The position numbers were made by a program, and so were the translations under genes. Below the pieces are notes generated by a model. That model saw only the letters and a list, made by a program, of their open reading frames with translations, was not told the origin of the DNA and made no database searches. Below are positions 43,939 to 51,749 of a stretch of 64,000 bases of DNA, piece by piece. Position 1 is the first letter of the stretch. Each line of letters starts with the position of its first letter. This stretch comes from Pontibacter harenae (lineage in GTDB: Bacteria; Bacteroidota; Bacteroidia; Cytophagales; Hymenobacteraceae). The stretch spans positions 89,326 through 153,325 of the forward strand of contig NZ_JAJJWH010000008.1 in assembly GCF_020907245.1 (NCBI RefSeq). Direction: 5' to 3'.

Positions 43939-43954
43939 ATTTGTATATACAAAT
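43939..43954. promoter_or_regulatory. MarR operator-like site before marR
   Basis: ATTTGTATATACAAAT, a perfect 16-bp palindrome, probable autoregulatory operator of the MarR gene. Confidence 0.7.
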
Positions 43955-44062
43955 GTTAGGGAGAAAAAGTTTTATCAAGTTCGGATTAGGTGTCTCCATG
44001 CACGTAGTACGACTGTGATTAAGGAAGCTTTTAGAGAGGAACAAGCTACTTTCTGACGCTTT

Positions 44063-44088
44063 GCCGTTGTTGGTGTTTTACCAGCAAC
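44063..44088 (-). repeat. Dispersed palindromic repeat, copy C
   Basis: On the minus strand GTTGCTGGTAAAACACCAAC then AACGGC, the most symmetric copy. It faces copy D with TGACGC/GCGTCA flanks (44053, about 44155), like a paired REP unit. Confidence 0.6.
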
Positions 44089-44174
44089 TAAACCTTGGCC
44101 AAAAAAGCTAAAACCTTGGTGGTATTCATATGCTTCAGATGTATGGAGGCTGTAGCGTCAGCAGGCGCAAAGCG

Positions 44175-44206
44175 GTTGTTGGTGAGAACACACAACAATG
44201 GTGGGA
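44175..44206 (+). repeat. Dispersed palindromic repeat, copy D
   Basis: GTTGTTGGTGAGAACACACA followed by ACAATGGTGGGA, close to copies A and B. Together with copy C it forms an inverted pair. Confidence 0.65.
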
Positions 44207-44341
44207 GTAACTACTTCTACAGTTATTTAAGTCTGCAGTTCTTTTGGACTTTCACGCTTAGGTTCATCTGTTAAGAGGGCAGGGATGTTAGAAACAGCGG
44301 CGAATGTGATTAAGATTGTTCAGCAACAGCCGCAAAAAATA

Positions 44342-44382
44342 AAAGGACAAAAGAAGGTGTAGAGCCACTTCCTTTGTCCTTT
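44342..44382 (-). terminator. Intrinsic terminator after the M16 peptidase gene
   Basis: AAAGGACAAAAGAAG (44342-44356) pairs with CTTCCTTTGTCCTTT (44368-44382) with one mismatch; loop 11 bases. Confidence 0.7.
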
Positions 44383-44405
44383 GTAAAAGTCTTTCACCTA
44401 AGCAA

Positions 44406-45665
44406 TTATGCTTCTACAGCTTCCTCCTTCTTCTCCGCCTTATATAATAAGGTTGAGCAGTTATTGGGGTTAAGCACTTTTTTAGCGCAGCGCAAGATGT
44501 CTTCTGGCGTAACGGCTTGTACTTTCTCGCCTTCCTGGTTTACCAGGTTGGCATCGCCCAAAAGTTTGCTGTAGGCCAGGTTCATGGCGCGGTTCAGCAG
44601 TTCAATTTCTGAGAACACGATAACTGTCTCTGCCTGGTTTTTTACTTTGTTCAGTTCTTCCTCATCCACCAGCTTTTCCATAAACTCCTGGTTTATGGCT
44701 TCTATAGCAGCGTTAGCCTCTTCTAAGTCTACACCTTCGTTTAATTTGCCTTGTATGATCAGTAAGCCTTCTTCTATTGAGCCAGAAACAGAGGCAGAGA
44801 TAGAATTGAACAGCTTTTGCTCTTTTACCAGGCGCTCGTACAGGCGGCTCGATTTGCCGCGGCCCAGCATGTCGCTGATCAGGTCTACGGCGTGGTAGTC
44901 TTCGTGCGTGCGGGCTGGCATGTGGTAAGCTTTGTAGATGGCGTTCAGCGGTACGTCGGCAGTTGTTTCCAGCACGCGCGGCTCCGTTTGCGCCGGCTCC
45001 CGCGGAATCTGGCGCACATACTTCTCGCCGGCAGGTATAGGGCCAAACCACTTCTCCGCCAGCTCCTTCACCTGCTCATAGGTCACGTTGCCTGCCACTA
45101 CCAGTATAGCATTGCTTGGCGAGTAGTGCTTGCGGAAGAAAGCTTTTACAATATCCATGGTGGCATCTTCTATATGCGAAATTTCTTTGCCGATGGTGGC
45201 CCATTTGTAGGGGTGCTCCTTGTAAGCCAGCGGGCGCAGCTTTAGCCACACATCGCCGTAAGGCTGGTTCAGGTAGTTTTGCTTAAACTCCTCTACCACC
45301 ACCTTGCGCTGCACTTCGAGGCCATTCTCGCTGAAGGCCAGCTCCAGCATACGGTCCGACTCCAGCCAAAAACCAGTTTCGATGTTCTGAGCTGGCAACG
45401 ACAAGTAATAGTTTGTAATATCGGGGCTGGTGAAGGCGTTGTTTTCGCCGCCTACACGTTGTAGCGGTTCATCGTAAGACGGTATGTTTTTGGAACCACT
45501 AAACATCAGGTGCTCAAACAAGTGTGCAAAGCCAGTATGTTGCTCTTCTTCGTCGCGAGAGCCTACGTTGTACAGCAAATTCAGCACCGCCATCGGCGAA
45601 GAATGATCTTCGTGTACAACTACTTGCAAGCCATTATCAAGGGTAAATTCTTTAAAGTCTATCAT
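44406..45665 (-). CDS. M16 family (insulinase-like) metallopeptidase
   Basis: 419 residues, typical of the short bacterial M16B type. The inverted zinc motif HxxEH is in HTGFAHLFEHLMFSGSKN, and the third ligand region is FSENGLEVQRKVVVEEFKQN. No signal peptide is visible, so a cytoplasmic role in clearing peptides is more likely than export, although related enzymes can be exported. The second half shows the usual non-catalytic domain. The next upstream gene, the fused E1, is divergent, with 234 bases between. A hairpin terminator follows. Confidence 0.92.
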   Translation of the reverse strand: MIDFKEFTLDNGLQVVVHEDHSSPMAVLNLLYNVGSRDEEEQHTGFAHLFEHLMFSGSKNIPSYDEPLQRVGGENNAFTSPDITNYYLSLPAQNIETGFWLESDRMLELAFSENGLEVQRKVVVEEFKQNYLNQPYGDVWLKLRPLAYKEHPYKWATIGKEISHIEDATMDIVKAFFRKHYSPSNAILVVAGNVTYEQVKELAEKWFGPIPAGEKYVRQIPREPAQTEPRVLETTADVPLNAIYKAYHMPARTHEDYHAVDLISDMLGRGKSSRLYERLVKEQKLFNSISASVSGSIEEGLLIIQGKLNEGVDLEEANAAIEAINQEFMEKLVDEEELNKVKNQAETVIVFSEIELLNRAMNLAYSKLLGDANLVNQEGEKVQAVTPEDILRCAKKVLNPNNCSTLLYKAEKKEEAVEA

Positions 45666-45682
45666 ATCTTTTTAAAAGGACA

Positions 45683-45775
45683 CTAGACACAGGACTTTCT
45701 TGAACTAAAACTTGTAAGAAGCGGAATCTATGCTTCAGTGGACAGGTTCAGAAGAATTGTAAGTCCTGTGTCTTG
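45683..45775. repeat. Inverted repeat in the M16/E1 divergent region
   Basis: CTAGACACAGGACTT (45683-45697) and AAGTCCTGTGTCTTG (45761-45775) pair over 14 of 15 bases with 63 bases between; it is part of a tract rich in GTCTTGTGTCTTGCGTC-like words (45770-45790). Confidence 0.5.
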
Positions 45776-45899
45776 TGTCTTGCGTCTTGCTACTTGTATC
45801 TTATTTCTTCAGTACAAAAGTATAAATTAGCGGGATAAATTTCAGGGGAACCGCTAATACAGTAACTTGCCCCATAATAACGCAAATTATCGCTTTAAG

Positions 45900-47876
45900 A
45901 TGAATTTCAACCGCAAAGAATATACCGACGACGAACTTTTAACATTATACAGGGCAATTTTAAAGCCACGGATGATTGAGGAGCGCATGCTGGTGCTGCT
46001 GCGCCAGGGCAAAGTAACAAAGTGGTTTTCGGGTATAGGGCAGGAAGCAATATCGGTAGGCTCGGCTTTGGCGCTGGATGAAGATGAGTATATTCTGCCG
46101 CTGCACCGTAACCTGGGCGTGTTCACAAGCCGAAATGTGCCACTGGATAGATTGTTTGCACAGTTCCAGGGCAAGAAAACTGGTTTCACAAAAGGTAGGG
46201 ATCGTTCTTTTCACTTTGGATCGAATGAGCATCATATCGTGGGCATGATTTCACACCTGGGGCCACAGTTGGCTGTAGCTGACGGCATAGCTTTGGCAGA
46301 TCTGCTGGACCAGAAGGAAAAGGTAACACTGGTGTTTAGTGGCGACGGCGGTGCCAGCGAAGGCGATTTTCATGAGGCACTGAATGTGGCAGCGGTTTGG
46401 AAGCTGCCTGTTATTTTTCTGATTGAAAATAACGGTTACGGCTTGTCTACGCCTAACAATGAACAGTTCAAGTTCAAGCATTTTATAGATAAAGGACCAG
46501 CTTACGGTATAGATGCTCTGCAGATTGACGGCAACAATGTGCTAGAAGTGTACGACACTATCCGACAGGCCGCCTACAGTATCCGTAAGAACCCACGCCC
46601 CATGCTGATAGAGGCCGTTACCTTTAGGATGCGTGGGCACGAGGAAGCCAGCGGAACAAAGTACGTGCCGCAGGAGCTGTTCGAGAAGTGGGCGAAGAAG
46701 GACCCTGTAGAGACTTTCGAAAAATACCTGCTGGATGAGCTGGTGCTTACGCAGAAGGCGATGGAGAGTATAAAGGAGGAGATCGGAACAGAAATAGAAG
46801 AGGGGCTACAGGCTGCTTTTGCTGTCCCGATGCCAGAAGCTAACCGCGAAGAAGAGCTTGCCGATATGTACAAGCCTTTTGAGCAGGAGCTTGTGCCAGC
46901 TGCTGGCGCCAGAACGGAGCGACGTTTTGTAGATGCTATTTCGGATGCGCTGCGCCAAAGTATGGGGCGTTACCCAGAGTTAGTGCTGATGGGGCAGGAC
47001 ATTGCGGAGTATGGCGGTATATTCAAAGTAACTGAAGGTTTTGTAGATAAGTTTGGCAAAGACAGAGTACGAAACACACCGCTTTGTGAGTCGGCCATAC
47101 TAGGCATTGGCTTGGGCATGTCGGTGCGTGGTAAGAAAAGCATGGTGGAAATGCAGTTCGCCGATTTTGTGAGTGCAGGTTTCAGCCAGATAGTAAATAA
47201 CCTGGCCAAGAGCCACTACCGTTGGGGACAAAATGCTGATGTGGTGGTGCGTATGCCTACAGGCGCTGGTTCGGCTGCTGGCCCTTTCCACTCGCAGAGC
47301 AACGAAGCCTGGTTTTTCCATACGCCAGGTCTGAAAATTGTGTACCCGTCTTCGCCTTACGATGCCAAAGGCTTGCTGAATGCCGCCATCGAAGATCCGA
47401 ATCCTGTGCTGTACTTCGAGCACAAGATGCTGTACCGCTCTATCTCCCAGGAAATTCCAGACGATTACTATACTATAGAAATAGGCAAGGCAAAGGTGGT
47501 GGCAGAAGGTACCGATCTTTCCATTGTTACCTACGGCATGGGTGTGCATTGGGCAAAACAGCTACAGCAGGAAATGCCAGAGGCGAGTTTCGAAATACTG
47601 GACCTGCGCTCGTTGCTGCCTTGGGACAAAGAAGCCGTGGCAAACACCGTAGGCAAAACAGGCCGCGTTATTGTGTTGCACGAAGATACCATGACAGGCG
47701 GTATAGGTGGCGAAATAGCAGCCTGGATCGGGGAGAACTGCTTTGAGAAACTGGATGGACCTGTAATGCGCGTGGCTAGTTTAGATACGGCCGTGCCGTT
47801 TGCGCCTCCACTAGAGCAGGAGTTTCTTCCAAAGCAGCGCCTGCGCGAGAAAGTGAAGGCTATACTTGCTTTTTAA
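45900..47876 (+). CDS. Fused branched-chain alpha-keto acid dehydrogenase E1 (alpha + beta)
   Basis: 658 residues from the ATG at 45900; a TTG eleven codons upstream is in frame but unlikely. The alpha half carries the thiamine diphosphate motif FSGDGGASEGDFHEALNVAA with ENNGYGLST. A linker near 330-350 (PMPEANREEELADMYKPF) leads to the beta half (LVLMGQDIAEYGGIFKVTEG, MPTGAGSAAGPFHSQSNEAW). Normally separate alpha and beta chains are joined in one protein here. The E1 component decarboxylates 2-oxo acids and passes the acyl group to lipoyl-E2. No E2 or E3 gene is nearby. lipA, which makes the lipoyl group, is 2.5 kb downstream. Confidence 0.92.
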   Translation: MNFNRKEYTDDELLTLYRAILKPRMIEERMLVLLRQGKVTKWFSGIGQEAISVGSALALDEDEYILPLHRNLGVFTSRNVPLDRLFAQFQGKKTGFTKGRDRSFHFGSNEHHIVGMISHLGPQLAVADGIALADLLDQKEKVTLVFSGDGGASEGDFHEALNVAAVWKLPVIFLIENNGYGLSTPNNEQFKFKHFIDKGPAYGIDALQIDGNNVLEVYDTIRQAAYSIRKNPRPMLIEAVTFRMRGHEEASGTKYVPQELFEKWAKKDPVETFEKYLLDELVLTQKAMESIKEEIGTEIEEGLQAAFAVPMPEANREEELADMYKPFEQELVPAAGARTERRFVDAISDALRQSMGRYPELVLMGQDIAEYGGIFKVTEGFVDKFGKDRVRNTPLCESAILGIGLGMSVRGKKSMVEMQFADFVSAGFSQIVNNLAKSHYRWGQNADVVVRMPTGAGSAAGPFHSQSNEAWFFHTPGLKIVYPSSPYDAKGLLNAAIEDPNPVLYFEHKMLYRSISQEIPDDYYTIEIGKAKVVAEGTDLSIVTYGMGVHWAKQLQQEMPEASFEILDLRSLLPWDKEAVANTVGKTGRVIVLHEDTMTGGIGGEIAAWIGENCFEKLDGPVMRVASLDTAVPFAPPLEQEFLPKQRLREKVKAILAF

Positions 47877-48075
47877 GCTTTTAAGGCAGTAAATAGGTAA
47901 AATCTGTATATCAATTAAAAGCAAGTGTGGCATGTTTTTATGCAATACTTGCTTTTATACTTATATTTGAGTATTATTTTATTTAATCCATGTCTAGGGT
48001 GTGAGGTGTTGGAGTTTAGACGGTAGAGAGTTGCTCTGGATCAGTAGACAGTAATTGTCTTTTAAATGTTAGTTT

Positions 48076-48285
48076 ATGCCAAAGGTCCGACAGCTCTTTC
48101 TGTTTTTATTATGCTTCGTAATTATCTGTAGCACAAGCTGTAATAGTAAACTGATTCCGTGCCCTAAGATTGGGGGTAAGAATAGTAGAACAGAGCTGGT
48201 AGGGCCTGGAGGACAGAAAATGCAAGGCGTAAAAGTGGCGGTTGATAAAAACGGCCTCGTCAAGAAAAAGAGATTGTTTAAGTAG
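48076..48285 (+). CDS. Small basic putative lipoprotein
   Basis: 69 residues, unrecognised family. A hydrophobic signal (MPKVRQLFLFLLCFVIICST) is followed by a Cys in a lipobox-like STSC, so a lipidated or otherwise membrane-attached small protein. It ends VKKKRLFK, the same C-terminal word as the next gene (KKRLFKKN). The two genes are in the same orientation with 49 bases between. The strongly basic tail could bind acidic surfaces, nucleic acid or another envelope protein. Confidence 0.6.
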   Translation: MPKVRQLFLFLLCFVIICSTSCNSKLIPCPKIGGKNSRTELVGPGGQKMQGVKVAVDKNGLVKKKRLFK

Positions 48286-48334
48286 AGTAACAAGCTTCAG
48301 GATTTTAAGTATAACCTGTAGGTGTTTTTTTAAG

Positions 48335-48643
48335 ATGAATAACTTTTTAGCTGTTGTTTCTGATAAGTACTTGAAGTGGCTGGTAAGCCTGGCCGTGCTT
48401 TGTTGCCTGACAGTTTATTCGGCTGCGGCACAAACAACCTATACCGATGCCAAACAGCAAAGGAAGGAGCAAAAGCGGTTCTTGAGAGAGGCCCGAAAAG
48501 CAAAAGTTGATTATAAAGAAACTCATCTAGACCCCAATATGCTCGCTCTAAAAAGAGGAGAGGCTGACCCTAAACAGAAAGCTGCTGCTGAGCGAAAAAA
48601 GAGAAAAGCAAAGTCGAAGAAGCGACTTTTTAAGAAGAACTAA
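48335..48643 (+). CDS. Small basic secreted protein
   Basis: 102 residues from the ATG at 48335; the longer open frame from 48242 overlaps the previous gene. A signal peptide-like stretch (WLVSLAVLCCLTVYSAAAQ) is followed by a highly basic, low-complexity body (KQQRKEQKRFLREARKAKVD, and KKRKAKSKKRLFKKN at the end). I do not recognise a family. Probably periplasmic. Shares its last residues with the 69-residue protein upstream, suggesting paralogy or the same partner. Confidence 0.6.
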   Translation: MNNFLAVVSDKYLKWLVSLAVLCCLTVYSAAAQTTYTDAKQQRKEQKRFLREARKAKVDYKETHLDPNMLALKRGEADPKQKAAAERKKRKAKSKKRLFKKN

Positions 48644-48669
48644 GAGAAAAAGCGTAGAAGATACTAAGT

Positions 48670-49011
48670 ATGAACTGGCATCCGTTAACAAGTACAGAGC
48701 AATTAGATAATATTGTAGAAGAGTCGAAGAGCACGCCTGTGGTTATTTTTAAGCACAGCACATCGTGTTCTATTAGTGCCACGGCCAAAAGTAGGCTAGA
48801 GCGTCAGTGGGATGGAGCAGGCGTAGACAATGTAAAGCCTTACTATCTGGATTTACTTAGCTACAGGCCAATTTCAAACGAGATAGCCGAGGTGTTTAAT
48901 GTTATGCACGAATCGCCACAGCTATTGCTCATACAAGATGGCATGTGTACTTACAATACATCTCATATGGGCATTAGCGTAGACGCATTCAAGAAAAAGC
49001 TGCAGGCTTAA
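48670..49011 (+). CDS. ytxJ: Bacillithiol-system redox protein YtxJ
   Basis: 113 residues, thioredoxin-like fold, single redox Cys in FKHSTSCSISATAKSRLE, the typical YtxJ motif (HSTxCxISxxA). YtxJ proteins are monothiol bacilliredoxin relatives that remove bacillithiol from mixed disulfides in the cytoplasm. The gene ends overlapping by 4 bases, tail to tail, with the osmC-type gene: both stop codons share the sequence TTAA, so the two antisense transcripts overlap. 26 bases from the small basic protein upstream. Confidence 0.88.
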   Translation: MNWHPLTSTEQLDNIVEESKSTPVVIFKHSTSCSISATAKSRLERQWDGAGVDNVKPYYLDLLSYRPISNEIAEVFNVMHESPQLLLIQDGMCTYNTSHMGISVDAFKKKLQA

Positions 49012-49424
49012 GAGGCATACTCGAAAGAGATGTTCTGCTTTACGTCTGGGTGAAGGCTAAGCGCTACAGGACAGGTTTTGGCTGCATTCTCTAACATGGC
49101 CTTCTCCTTATCGGTATAGGCGCGTGCAGGCATTTTAAAGTTTAAGATTATCTCACTGATTCGGCGTGGATCTGCAGACATTATTTTTGTAATGTCTATT
49201 TCCATGCCCTCAATGTCTATGTTGCTTCGGTTAGCTACAATGCCCATAATGGTCATCATGCAGCTGCCGAGCGCGGCGCTAACAAGGTCGGTTGGGGAGA
49301 ATGCTTCACCCTTGCCATTGTTGTCTATAGGGGCATCGGTAATGATAGTGTTGCCAGATGCAAGGTGTTGGGCAGAAGTACGTAAATTGCCTTGGTAGGT
49401 GCTGTGAATTGTAGCCATAGTCAT
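49008..49424 (-). CDS. OsmC family peroxidase-like protein
   Basis: 138 residues. The two catalytic cysteines of the OsmC/Ohr fold are visible in LVSAALGSCMMTIMG and AKTCPVALSLHPD. These proteins reduce organic hydroperoxides in the cytoplasm. Its stop overlaps that of ytxJ. Starts at 49424 or 49418. The hypothetical barrel gene upstream is divergent by 57 bases. It fits a thiol/peroxide-stress pair with ytxJ, although the two are on opposite strands. Confidence 0.93.
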   Translation of the reverse strand: MTMATIHSTYQGNLRTSAQHLASGNTIITDAPIDNNGKGEAFSPTDLVSAALGSCMMTIMGIVANRSNIDIEGMEIDITKIMSADPRRISEIILNFKMPARAYTDKEKAMLENAAKTCPVALSLHPDVKQNISFEYAS

Positions 49425-49481
49425 AGTTTTATTAACAGCGTGAATTTAAGTAGATTTAAGCACAATATAAATTAATAGAGA

Positions 49482-50222
49482 GTGGTAAGATATCTTGCTT
49501 TCGCTATGCTTGTGGCCTTAAGTGCCATCGTGCCTGCGGCTGCACAATCTGTTGATGAAGATAACTTCAATAACGAGTTAAGTTACGGTATAAACCTTAA
49601 CTCGAATGGAGGACTCATTGGCGGAGCCTTTGTGCGTTCTTCTTTTTTTGTAAGCAATGGGATGTACCAGTTCGGTGCTTTGGAAATTGTGGAGGTAAAA
49701 CACCCAAAGGAGTACAGATGGTACAGCACGCAAACAGGCGATTCATTCATCGACGGAAAACAGAACTATCTTTTTGTGTTAAGGCCACACTACGGCAGAG
49801 AACTTGTGCTCTTCCGTAAAGCTGCTGAGTCGGGAGTGCAAGTAAATGCTATTGGTGCCATAGGTCCCTCCATTGGTTTGCTTGTTCCTTATTACATCCG
49901 CTACAGCAATGCGCAACGAGGGCAGCAGGGTACTTTTGATGTAACCACTGAGCCTTACGATCCTACTGTTCATAACAGAGATTATATACAAGGCAATGCC
50001 AGCGTATTTACAGGTTTAGGAGAGGCTAGCATAAATCCTGGGCTACATGCAAAAGCAGGGCTCAGCTTTGAATACGGCCGCTACCAGGAAAGTATAGCGG
50101 GTATAGAGGTTGGCTTTCTGTATGAGCAATACATGAAGGAGCTTATCATCATTCCGAATGCTGAAAACGCAAGCGGGTTCTTTTCTGTTTATCTTAACAT
50201 CTACTACGGCCGCCGTAAGTAG
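49482..50222 (+). CDS. Predicted outer-membrane beta-barrel-like protein
   Basis: 246 residues; a GTG at 49482 begins the frame and gives a good signal peptide (LVALSAIVPAAAQ); the ATG eight codons on is the alternative. The body has repeated aromatic beta-strand patterns such as NYLFVLRPHYGREL, GIEVGFLYEQYMKELI and ends YLNIYYGRRK, as in small outer-membrane barrels. No named family recognised. It lies 195 bases upstream of lipA on the same strand, with an independent promoter there. Confidence 0.6.
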   Translation: MVRYLAFAMLVALSAIVPAAAQSVDEDNFNNELSYGINLNSNGGLIGGAFVRSSFFVSNGMYQFGALEIVEVKHPKEYRWYSTQTGDSFIDGKQNYLFVLRPHYGRELVLFRKAAESGVQVNAIGAIGPSIGLLVPYYIRYSNAQRGQQGTFDVTTEPYDPTVHNRDYIQGNASVFTGLGEASINPGLHAKAGLSFEYGRYQESIAGIEVGFLYEQYMKELIIIPNAENASGFFSVYLNIYYGRRK

Positions 50223-50405
50223 CATTTCAAACTTTTGTAGGCTGTTTATTGTTGCTATACCAGTTGAGCGATAAGTGTGCCTGTATCTTGCCTCTGGTTA
50301 GGCTCTTGTGCTGTTTAGGTACAAGAGTGGCCATTTCTGTATAGTTGAGCTGTGTTGCCTCCACGTTTTATTGCACAACTGCTAAAGTCTTAAACTTTAA
50401 CTTGC

Positions 50406-50413
50406 TATCTTTG
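50406..50413 (+). promoter_or_regulatory. Predicted -7 box directly before lipA
   Basis: TATCTTTG (50406-50413) matches TAnnTTTG, only 5 bases before the lipA ATG (50418). A transcript starting at the usual distance would be leaderless or nearly so. No TTG at the right upstream spacing. Confidence 0.45.
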
Positions 50414-50417
50414 CAAC

Positions 50418-51329
50418 ATGGATGAATTATTAACGCTTCCAGTTATTCAGCCTAATGCTACACCAGAAGGTTTAGATGCATTTGGCAGGCCACGCAAGCC
50501 AAATTGGCTGCGCGTAAAACTGCCAGTAGGCAAAGAATACGCTAAAGTAAGAAGCATTGTAGAAGAATATAAGCTGCACACAATTTGTGAGAGCGGCAAT
50601 TGCCCTAATATGGGCGAGTGTTGGGGAGCTGGTACAGCCACCTTCATGATCTTAGGAAATGTATGCACGCGTAGCTGCTCATTTTGTGCTGTTGCCACAG
50701 GCAGGCCAAACGAGTACGATACCGATGAACCTCGCCGGGTAGCAGAGGCTATCAGGCTGATGGGCGTAAAGCATGCGGTAATAACTTCGGTAAACCGTGA
50801 TGAGCTGAAAGACCGCGGTGCTGCCATTTGGCATGAAACGGTTGTGCAGGTAAAAGAGCAGTCTCCTACTACTACCATCGAAACCCTTATACCAGATGTT
50901 AAGGCTAATTGGGATGCCCTAATAACCATGATATCTCCTGGTCAGGAAGTGGTGTCGCACAACATGGAGACGGTAAAAGAACTTTACCGTCGTGTTCGCC
51001 CGCAGGCCAAATACGAGCGTAGCTTAGAGCAGATTCGCCGTACTAAAGAGTATGGGCAGCGTACTAAAACAGGTATTATGCTTGGACTTGGCGAAACAAA
51101 AGAGCAGGTGTACCAGGCGATGGATGATTTAGCAGCTAATGGTTGTGATATTTTAACACTGGGTCAATACCTGCAGCCAACTAAGATGCACCTGGAAGTA
51201 GCCGAATTTATACACCCAGATCTTTTTGAGCACTACAGAGAAGAAGGTCTTAGAAGAGGTATAAAATATGTTGAGTCTGGGCCTTTGGTTCGTTCATCTT
51301 ACCATGCAGAGCGCCACGTAAACGTTTAA
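50418..51329 (+). CDS. lipA: Lipoyl synthase
   Basis: 303 residues. The auxiliary cluster cysteines are in [12 protein letters not shown] (CxxxxCxxxxxC), and the radical-SAM cluster in CTRSCSFC (CxxxCxxC). [10 protein letters not shown] near the end carries the C-terminal Ser-ligand region. LipA inserts two sulfur atoms into octanoyl chains to make lipoyl groups needed by 2-oxo acid dehydrogenases and the glycine cleavage system. Cytoplasmic. A strong terminator follows. The fused E1 gene, whose complex needs lipoyl, lies 2.5 kb upstream. Confidence 0.97.
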   Translation: MDELLTLPVIQPNATPEGLDAFGRPRKPNWLRVKLPVGKEYAKVRSIVEEYKLHTICESGNCPNMGECWGAGTATFMILGNVCTRSCSFCAVATGRPNEYDTDEPRRVAEAIRLMGVKHAVITSVNRDELKDRGAAIWHETVVQVKEQSPTTTIETLIPDVKANWDALITMISPGQEVVSHNMETVKELYRRVRPQAKYERSLEQIRRTKEYGQRTKTGIMLGLGETKEQVYQAMDDLAANGCDILTLGQYLQPTKMHLEVAEFIHPDLFEHYREEGLRRGIKYVESGPLVRSSYHAERHVNV

Positions 51330-51749
51330 CAGAATTTTTAATCTAAACAAAAAAGCCCCGATGCAGTAACTGCATCGGGGCTTTTTTGTTTAGGAATTAT
51401 TGTACAGAGCACAAGCTGCTCAAAACAGACACAACTTGAATTATAAAGCCTTTATCATTAAATATTGGCGTCTTACTATAAAAAAAGTCCCTTTCGCTTC
51501 AATAGGTAATTTTAAGATTATAACAATTATTTTAACTAAGCCTATTCTTGTGCCTAAATATAGCTAGTTTTAGATATTTTATTAAAATAGTAATTAACAT
51601 ATATATTGATGCTGTTCTATAGTAATTCATATTAATTTATATATAAGCCACAACCTATTTGTTTGTTTTAAGTAAATGGAATTGTTCAATATTTATATGC
51701 TTATACATATATATTGAAATTAAGCGTTAATTTATTACACAATAGGTAT
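51330..51749. other. AT-rich intergenic region upstream of the adhesin gene
   Basis: 420 bases. After the lipA terminator (51349-51387) comes about 260 bases of strongly AT-rich DNA before the adhesin start. ACATATATATTGA occurs twice (51597-51609, 51705-51717), so a regulator-binding repeat is possible. No protein gene seen. Confidence 0.55.
51349..51387 (+). terminator. Strong intrinsic terminator after lipA
   Basis: AAAAAAGCCCCGATGCA (51349-51365) pairs with TGCATCGGGGCTTTTTT (51371-51387), 17-bp perfect stem, 5-base loop. Confidence 0.92.

Larger units (their letters stand above)
43907..44405. other. Intergenic region with operator, repeat pair and terminator
   Basis: 499 bases between marR and the M16 peptidase gene. 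It holds the marR palindrome (43939-43954), repeat copies C and D facing each other (44063-44088, 44175-44206), and the M16 terminator (44342-44382). No gene recognised. Confidence 0.6.

Noticed and set aside
45867..45899. TTG start for the fused E1
   Set aside because: The added residues have no family match; the ATG at 45900 gives the usual N-terminus.
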